Shown here: one piece after another, positions 1 through 4,521 of the stretch
How positions within the stretch are numbered: position 1 is the stretch's first letter
Layout: every line of letters begins with the position of its first letter
From: an uncultured Ruminococcus sp.
GTDB lineage: Bacteria; Bacillota; Clostridia; Oscillospirales; Ruminococcaceae
Length of the DNA: 7,290 bases
Direction of reading: 5' to 3'
Assembly: GCA_947176565.1 (NCBI GenBank)
Contig: CAMWRC010000052.1
Span: 1 to 7,290 of the forward strand
Translations under genes and position numbers: made by a program
The notes under the pieces: generated by a model
What the model was told of the DNA's origin: nothing
What the model saw: only the letters and a program-made list of their open reading frames with translations
The model's database searches: none

Positions 1-6
1 TATCTG

Positions 7-13
7 CTCCTTT
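7..13 (-). promoter_or_regulatory. Ribosome binding site of a gene off the left edge
   Basis: On the minus strand AAAGGAG follows immediately after the hrcA stop codon TAG (16-14). Only CAGATA then remains before the window ends. The spacing suits a start codon just outside the window, so a further minus-strand gene is probably translated right after hrcA in the same transcript. In Firmicutes this position is usually grpE followed by dnaK and dnaJ, but the identity here is inference because no codon of it is visible. Confidence 0.6.
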
Positions 14-1063
14 CTATGAATCGGAATTATCCGGTTCAATAATTATATTATCTTCGTCCTCAGACATAAGAGCAGAAATCTTATGTGTAAGGTATTCGAC
101 GTATGGAATAATTTTTTTGTAGTCAACTCTCATAGGACCAATGATTCCAAGAGAACCGGCATCATGTCCTTTTTTCCGGTATTTCGAGACTATCATGCTT
201 GAATTTCCGATAGCGAAAGTGCCTCCTGCTCCGAATTTCACCTGAATACCACTGAAAGAATCTTCCAGCAGGTCGGTAAGTTCATTTTTGTGTTCGATAA
301 ACCGGACGACTTCCATTTTATCGAGTTCATCGCATGAGAGAAGTTTTTCTCCGCCGCTGATATTAAGCTGCTGATGTTTCAAATCCTCGGAAAGCTCGCA
401 TATTCCCTTGACGAGGGGAGATAAGCTCACCATATAGGCGGAAACAGCGGTAATCATTTTATTCAGCATTTCCTCTGAAAGCTCGTCAACAGAAATTCCG
501 CTCAGGTTCTCGTCGATATAATGCGTAAAGAAATCAAGCTGTTCATTACTGAGGTCAAACTCAAGCCGGCAGGCTTTATTTTTGATACTTCCGTTTGATG
601 TTATCAGAAGTATAACATACAGACGTTTTCCGGTAGGAATTACCTCAACTTTGGAAATAACCGAAAACCGCGGAGCTGAATTTGTTACTACAGCAGCGCA
701 CTGAGTAAGTTCCGTAAGAGCAGCTGCGGCATTCTGAATAAGCAGTTCTTCAGGGGTATCGTCATCTCCGAGAAGTCTGTCAAGGCGGATTTTTTCTTCC
801 TGCGAGAGTTCAGGCAGGGTAATTAGTTCGTCTATATAAAGTCTGTATCCGGCGTATGTTGGTATTCTGCCTGCTGACGTGTGGGGCTGTTCAAGGTAGC
901 CGAGCTGTTCGAGGACAGCCATATCATTTCTGACCGTAGCGGCAGAAACTTTTATATGTTCAAGTTTGGCAATAGTCTTTGAACCAACCGGCTCGCCTGT
1001 TCTGATATACTCGTCAACCACAGCAGCAAGTACTTTAAGCTTTCTGTCGTTTACGATAATCAC
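14..1063 (-). CDS. hrcA: Heat-inducible transcription repressor HrcA
   Basis: HrcA represses class I heat-shock operons (grpE-dnaK-dnaJ, groESL) by binding CIRCE; its activity is known to depend on GroEL. The start chosen is GTG at 1063-1061, with AGGAG six bases upstream, giving 349 residues, the usual family length. An in-frame TTG start at 1120 would lie inside the CIRCE operator and has no ribosome binding site. From the GTG, the N-terminal winged helix contains VSAATVRND (about residues 39-47), followed by the family signature EQPHTSAGRIPT (about 58-69) and GYRLYID. The rest matches the GAF-like and dimerisation part, ending in an acidic tail (SEDEDN...EPDNSDS). The gene reads away from glmM and is preceded by its own promoter and CIRCE, so it is very likely autoregulated. 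A ribosome binding site directly after the stop implies a downstream heat-shock gene. The assignment is secure. Confidence 0.97.
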   Translation of the reverse strand: MIIVNDRKLKVLAAVVDEYIRTGEPVGSKTIAKLEHIKVSAATVRNDMAVLEQLGYLEQPHTSAGRIPTYAGYRLYIDELITLPELSQEEKIRLDRLLGDDDTPEELLIQNAAAALTELTQCAAVVTNSAPRFSVISKVEVIPTGKRLYVILLITSNGSIKNKACRLEFDLSNEQLDFFTHYIDENLSGISVDELSEEMLNKMITAVSAYMVSLSPLVKGICELSEDLKHQQLNISGGEKLLSCDELDKMEVVRFIEHKNELTDLLEDSFSGIQVKFGAGGTFAIGNSSMIVSKYRKKGHDAGSLGIIGPMRVDYKKIIPYVEYLTHKISALMSEDEDNIIIEPDNSDS

Positions 1064-1109
1064 AACCAGCTCCTTTCTTGACAGTGACAGCACCGTATGC
1101 TTGTGAGTG

Positions 1110-1136
1110 TTAGCACTCAATCGCTTTGAGTGCTAA
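1110..1136. promoter_or_regulatory. CIRCE operator for HrcA
   Basis: A perfect inverted repeat TTAGCACTC-N9-GAGTGCTAA (arms 1110-1118 and 1128-1136) matches the CIRCE consensus at every arm position. It lies immediately downstream of the hrcA -10 region, over the expected transcription start, so bound HrcA should block transcription of its own operon. It ends 46 bases before the hrcA GTG start. In RNA it would also form a stem-loop in the 5' leader. Only one copy is present in the window. Confidence 0.97.
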
Positions 1137-1140
1137 TAAT

Positions 1141-1169
1141 AATTTACCACTATTATAACCATTTGTCAA
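1141..1169 (-). promoter_or_regulatory. Sigma-A promoter of hrcA
   Basis: On the minus strand, -35 TTGACA (1169-1164) is separated by 17 bases from -10 TAAATT (1146-1141). The predicted start falls near 1134, inside CIRCE. A perfect TATAAT lies within the spacer (1157-1152), but it is only 6 bases from this TTGACA and has no -35 of its own at the right distance. The perfect -35, ideal spacing and placement of the operator support the call; the exact -10 is less certain. Confidence 0.75.
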
Positions 1170-1281
1170 GGGGTTTATTCGCTATTCGGCGTTTTGCATA
1201 AATTTTACATTATACTCAGCGATGTTTTGTGAATTAAAAATCTTTTCACCTAGGATTTGAATGGAAAATTTGAAAAATCTC

Positions 1282-1310
1282 TTGACTATTTAAATAATAT
1301 GTGATAGAAT
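1282..1310 (+). promoter_or_regulatory. Sigma-A promoter of glmM
   Basis: TTGACT (1282-1287), a 17-base spacer and TAGAAT (1305-1310) form a good sigma-A promoter, with the start expected near 1317, about 48 bases before the glmM ATG. A/T tracts at 1263-1280 directly upstream of the -35 (GGAAAATTTGAAAAATC) could act as an UP element. The glmM ribosome binding site AAGGAG is at 1351-1356, eight bases before the ATG. The remaining 1170-1281 stretch of the divergent gap is AT-rich and shows no convincing gene, RNA or further operator. Confidence 0.8.
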
Positions 1311-1364
1311 CAGTATTAGCGGCTCAATCGGGCAGCTATAATTTTTATTTAAGGAGAAAAGATA

Positions 1365-2750
1365 ATGGGCAGATATTTTGGTACTGACGGCTTCAGAGGA
1401 ACAGCCAATGAAAATCTTACAGCAGACCATGCCTACAAAGTAGGACGATTTATAGGCTGGTACTATGGCGAACTCAAAAAACAGGCGGGAGACGATTCTC
1501 CGGCAAGAATAGTTATCGGCAAGGATACACGCCGTTCAAGCTATATGTTTGAATATTCCCTTGCAGGCGGACTTACTGCTTCGGGTGCGGACGCATATCT
1601 TCTTCACGTAACAACTACTCCGTCAGTGGCATATATCGCAAGAACAGACCAGTTTGACTGTGCGGTTATGATTTCAGCAAGCCATAACCCCTATTACGAT
1701 AATGGATTAAAACTCATCAACAGCAGCGGCGAAAAAATGCAGGACGATGTTATCGGACTTATTGAAGATTATCTCGACGGCAGACTTAATGTTTTCGGCA
1801 AAGAGTGGAATGAGCTTCCGTTTGCAACAGGCGATAAAATCGGACGTTCTGTGGATTATGTATCAGGCAGAAACAGATATATAGGCTATCTCATCTCACT
1901 GGGAATATATTCTTTCCGCGGTATGAAGATTGCTCTTGACTGTGCAAACGGAGCTGCATGGAATATCGCAAGGGCGGTTTTTGATGCTCTCGGAGCTGAA
2001 ACACACATAATCAACGCTTCCCCAAATGGAATAAATATCAATGAGAATGCAGGTTCAACGCATATTGATGTATTGCAGAAATATGTGATTGAAAATAATC
2101 TCGATGCCGGATTCGCCTACGACGGCGATGCAGACCGCTGTCTGTGCGTTGACGACAAGGGAAATGTAGTTACCGGTGACCATATACTTTATATTTATGG
2201 TAAGTATATGAAAGAAAGAGATAAACTGGTGAATAATACCGTTGTTGCAACAGTAATGAGTAATTTCGGATTTTTCAAGGCTCTTGACGATGCCGGAATC
2301 AGTTACGCAAAAACTGCCGTGGGTGATAAGTATGTGTATGAGTACATGAAAGCAAATAACTGCGGTATCGGCGGCGAACAGTCAGGACACATCATATTTG
2401 CAAAGTACGCTTCAACAGGTGACGGAATACTTACAAGTCTTAAAATTATGCAGGTAATAATGTCAAAAAAGAGAAAACTCAGCGAGCTTGCCGCGGAAAT
2501 GAAAGTGTATCCGCAGGTTCTCGAAAATGTGAGAGTAAAAGACAAATCAGCTGCTCAGAATGATTCCGATGTCCTGAAAGCAGTTGAAAAAGCTTCGCAG
2601 GAACTTGGTTCTTCCGGACGTATGCTCGTACGCGAAAGCGGTACAGAGCCTGTCATAAGAGTGATGGCAGAGGCGGAAAATGAAGAAATCTGCCGTATGC
2701 ACGTAAATAATATAGTAAATGTTCTTGCAGAAAAAGGTCACACAGTATAG
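1365..2750 (+). CDS. glmM: Phosphoglucosamine mutase GlmM
   Basis: GlmM is a cytosolic enzyme that interconverts glucosamine-6-phosphate and glucosamine-1-phosphate, the step before UDP-GlcNAc synthesis for peptidoglycan and surface polysaccharides. The 461-residue protein starts with the family N-terminus RYFGTDGFRG. It has the phosphoserine loop ISASHNP, with catalytic Ser106, followed by YDNGLKL; the Mg-binding loop DGDADR (Asp253, Asp255, Asp257); the sugar-recognition loop GGEQSG (336-341); and the C-terminal phosphate-binding loop RESGTEPVIRVM (423-434). All four domains of the alpha-D-phosphohexomutase fold are therefore represented and no key residue is missing. The N-terminus and the YDNG motif favour GlmM over phosphoglucomutase or phosphomannomutase. 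It has its own promoter and AAGGAG site, and is divergent from hrcA. No terminator is obvious after the stop, so readthrough into the next gene is possible, although that gene has a strong promoter of its own. Confidence 0.96.
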   Translation: MGRYFGTDGFRGTANENLTADHAYKVGRFIGWYYGELKKQAGDDSPARIVIGKDTRRSSYMFEYSLAGGLTASGADAYLLHVTTTPSVAYIARTDQFDCAVMISASHNPYYDNGLKLINSSGEKMQDDVIGLIEDYLDGRLNVFGKEWNELPFATGDKIGRSVDYVSGRNRYIGYLISLGIYSFRGMKIALDCANGAAWNIARAVFDALGAETHIINASPNGININENAGSTHIDVLQKYVIENNLDAGFAYDGDADRCLCVDDKGNVVTGDHILYIYGKYMKERDKLVNNTVVATVMSNFGFFKALDDAGISYAKTAVGDKYVYEYMKANNCGIGGEQSGHIIFAKYASTGDGILTSLKIMQVIMSKKRKLSELAAEMKVYPQVLENVRVKDKSAAQNDSDVLKAVEKASQELGSSGRMLVRESGTEPVIRVMAEAENEEICRMHVNNIVNVLAEKGHTV

Positions 2751-2810
2751 AATAAATTATATCAGAAATTGAGCAGAATACCGAAAAATAAAGGAAATTC
2801 AAAATATCTA

Positions 2811-2839
2811 TTGACATTTGTATTTTAATATGATATGAT
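2811..2839 (+). promoter_or_regulatory. Strong sigma-A promoter of the PCP-like gene
   Basis: TTGACA (2811-2816), a 17-base spacer and TATGAT (2834-2839) differ from the sigma-A consensus at one position. The start is expected near 2846, about 42 bases before the ATG at 2888. The ribosome binding site AGGAGG (2877-2882) is five bases before that ATG, so both transcription and translation look strong. The inverted repeat just after the -10 suggests this promoter is controlled. Confidence 0.88.
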
Positions 2840-2841
2840 GT

Positions 2842-2863
2842 ATACGGACTTGAATGTCTGTAT
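2842..2863. promoter_or_regulatory. Inverted repeat over the start point, candidate operator
   Basis: The arms ATACGGAC (2842-2849) and GTCTGTAT (2856-2863) are complementary except for one G-T position, around a 6-base centre TTGAAT. The repeat begins three bases after the -10 box and covers the expected start near 2846. A transcript would therefore lack part of the left arm, which argues for a DNA operator more than an RNA hairpin. TTTTT follows the right arm, so a weak terminator-like structure is the alternative if transcription begins further upstream. The cognate regulator is unknown. Confidence 0.4.
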
Positions 2864-2887
2864 TTTTAAAAATTATAGGAGGCAGAA

Positions 2888-4438
2888 ATGGCAAAGAAAG
2901 ATGAGCGCAATCTGAATATTACCATAAACAACAGCGAAAAAGAAGAAGCTGAGGTAGTAGTTTCTATCAGCACTATATTAAAGAAACTTAAAAAGTATCT
3001 CGCTATATGGATTGTTGCAGCTGTTGTATTTGTAGGTGCGGCGTTCGGATATGCGGCAATAACTACACACACCAAAAAGGCAGAACTTACAGCACTTATA
3101 AATTTTTCCTATGATGGAATTGAGAAGGGTCTTGACCCTAACGGCAGGTCGTTTGATGTAAATACAGTGAAGAGTCCTGCTGTTATCGAAACTGCTCTTA
3201 CGGACCTTGGCTTTGATTTAAGTGAGCTTGAACAGATACGCTCTGGTATAACTTTCAGGTCAACTATTCCCAAAAATGCCGTTGACAGGTTTACTGTATA
3301 CAATAGCATTCTTGAACAGGGTGGAGGTAACTCGCTTACAGCCGCTGAAAGGATTCTCGAAACGACTTATTTCCCGACACAGTATACCGTATATTTTGAT
3401 TATAACGGAACAAGCTTTACTGATAATGAGGCAGTAAATATATTCAATAAGATTCTTGACTGCTATAAGGATTATTTCTATATCAGCTATGGATACAACG
3501 AATCTCTCGGAGATGCAATATCAGCGATAAGCTATGAAGATTATGACTATGCAGAAGCCATTGATGTGTTCAGTAACAGCCTTGTCACACTGAGAAAGTA
3601 TGTCAAGGACCTTGACGATGAGGACGACAGTCGTTTCCGTTCAACTATTACAGGATATACATTTTCAGACCTTTATGAGTCTATACGCACAATGGAAACT
3701 ATTGACCTTGATAAGCTGTCTTCATATGTAACAGTGAATAATCTCACAAAGGATAAGGAATCATCTCTTGCTTATTATGAATACAGGATAAAGGCTCTTA
3801 CACGTCAGAAATCACAGCTTGAAGAACAACTTTCCGCATATGAGGATTCTATCAAAAACTACGAGAAAGACCAGATAATCGTATTCGGAAGTAATGACGA
3901 CGCGAACACACAGTCAAGTGTTGCTTCAAAGCAGTATGACCAGATGTTCAGCGAAAAGAATTCAATTGCATCTCAGCTTGCAGAAACAAAACAGCAGATA
4001 AATTTCTATAAAGAAAGACAGCAGGCTATCAAGGGAAATAATACAGGTTCAAAGGAGATGCTGGAAAGAGCAGATGCAGATTTTGCTGCACTCAATGAAA
4101 AAGTAAATAATTTTGTTGAGTTGGTAAGCGATACTTCTGAAGATTATTATAAGAATATTACCTTTGCGAATGCATACAATGTAATTGTACCTGCATCATA
4201 TACATCAAGTGACAGAATAGGACGTATCATAGATAACGCCAAGATGCCAGCTGTTGCTCTTGAATTGGTTGCCTTTGCTCTGTACTTTGCAGTTGCCTTT
4301 ATTGAGGCACTTGTATATGACAGCCGCAAGAGAAAAGCTGCTATGGAATCCGCTAAGTCCGGAGAATCAGGCGACGGCGGCGATGATGATAAAGATGACA
4401 AAAATAACAGCGAAGAAAAGAAAGACAGCGGGAAATAA
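2888..4438 (+). CDS. Wzz/PCP-like polysaccharide chain-length protein
   Basis: The 516-residue protein has the topology of a polysaccharide co-polymerase (Wzz/CapA type). A short charged cytosolic N-terminus leads, through SISTILKKLKKY, into a first membrane segment (about 38-59). A long extracellular part follows (about 60-453) with likely coiled coils near 288-330 and 355-410. A second membrane segment lies at about 454-475, then a basic YDSRKRK stop and a cytosolic tail rich in Asp, Lys, Gly and Ser (about 485-516). Such proteins set chain length or help export of capsule, exopolysaccharide or teichoic-like polymers. No Walker A/B motifs or Tyr cluster are present, so the partner kinase domain is not fused, and no kinase gene is seen in the window. 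The usual proline-rich motif before the second segment is weak (only Pro435 and Pro454). The protein is large compared with Gram-positive CapA proteins. A different two-pass coiled-coil membrane protein remains possible; the topology is clearer than the function. It has its own strong promoter and AGGAGG site. Confidence 0.7.
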   Translation: MAKKDERNLNITINNSEKEEAEVVVSISTILKKLKKYLAIWIVAAVVFVGAAFGYAAITTHTKKAELTALINFSYDGIEKGLDPNGRSFDVNTVKSPAVIETALTDLGFDLSELEQIRSGITFRSTIPKNAVDRFTVYNSILEQGGGNSLTAAERILETTYFPTQYTVYFDYNGTSFTDNEAVNIFNKILDCYKDYFYISYGYNESLGDAISAISYEDYDYAEAIDVFSNSLVTLRKYVKDLDDEDDSRFRSTITGYTFSDLYESIRTMETIDLDKLSSYVTVNNLTKDKESSLAYYEYRIKALTRQKSQLEEQLSAYEDSIKNYEKDQIIVFGSNDDANTQSSVASKQYDQMFSEKNSIASQLAETKQQINFYKERQQAIKGNNTGSKEMLERADADFAALNEKVNNFVELVSDTSEDYYKNITFANAYNVIVPASYTSSDRIGRIIDNAKMPAVALELVAFALYFAVAFIEALVYDSRKRKAAMESAKSGESGDGGDDDKDDKNNSEEKKDSGK

Positions 4439-4455
4439 TACATATTTTCAGCATA

Positions 4456-4498
4456 ATAACAAGCTGTTCTGTGCAAAAACAGAACAGCTTATTGTTAT
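4456..4498 (+). terminator. Stem-loop between PCP-like and dockerin genes
   Basis: AAGCTGTTCTGT (4461-4472) and ACAGAACAGCTT (4479-4490) form a perfect 12-base-pair stem around the loop GCAAAA. ATAAC (4456-4460) can extend it by pairing with GTTAT (4494-4498) across a 3-base bulge. The hairpin starts 18 bases after the PCP-like stop. What follows (ATTGTTATATATTATC) is U-rich but not a clean U run, so termination is probably partial. It could instead act as an mRNA processing or stability element between two co-transcribed genes. No convincing promoter lies between it and the next ATG. Confidence 0.6.
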
Positions 4499-4506
4499 AT
4501 ATTATC

Positions 4507-4514
4507 AAAGGAGG
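4507..4514 (+). promoter_or_regulatory. Ribosome binding site fixing the dockerin-protein start
   Basis: AAAGGAGG, seven bases before the ATG at 4522, is a near-perfect anti-16S match. It fixes the start, and the reading frame from that ATG opens with a typical signal peptide. Confidence 0.92.
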
Positions 4515-4521
4515 AACGATT

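Noticed and set aside
1064..1120. In-frame TTG start adding 19 residues to HrcA
   Set aside because: It lies inside the CIRCE operator, has no ribosome binding site, and would extend the protein ahead of the conserved N-terminus. GTG at 1063 has AGGAG at ideal spacing.
1152..1157. Perfect TATAAT on the minus strand as the hrcA -10
   Set aside because: It is 6 bases from TTGACA, and the hexamer at the right distance upstream is GAATAA, which is not a -35.
2303..2741. Two minus-strand open frames inside glmM
   Set aside because: Both are shadows of conserved GlmM coding sequence and have no start signals.
2751..2810. Possible terminator after glmM
   Set aside because: No stem with a following U run could be found in this AT-rich stretch.
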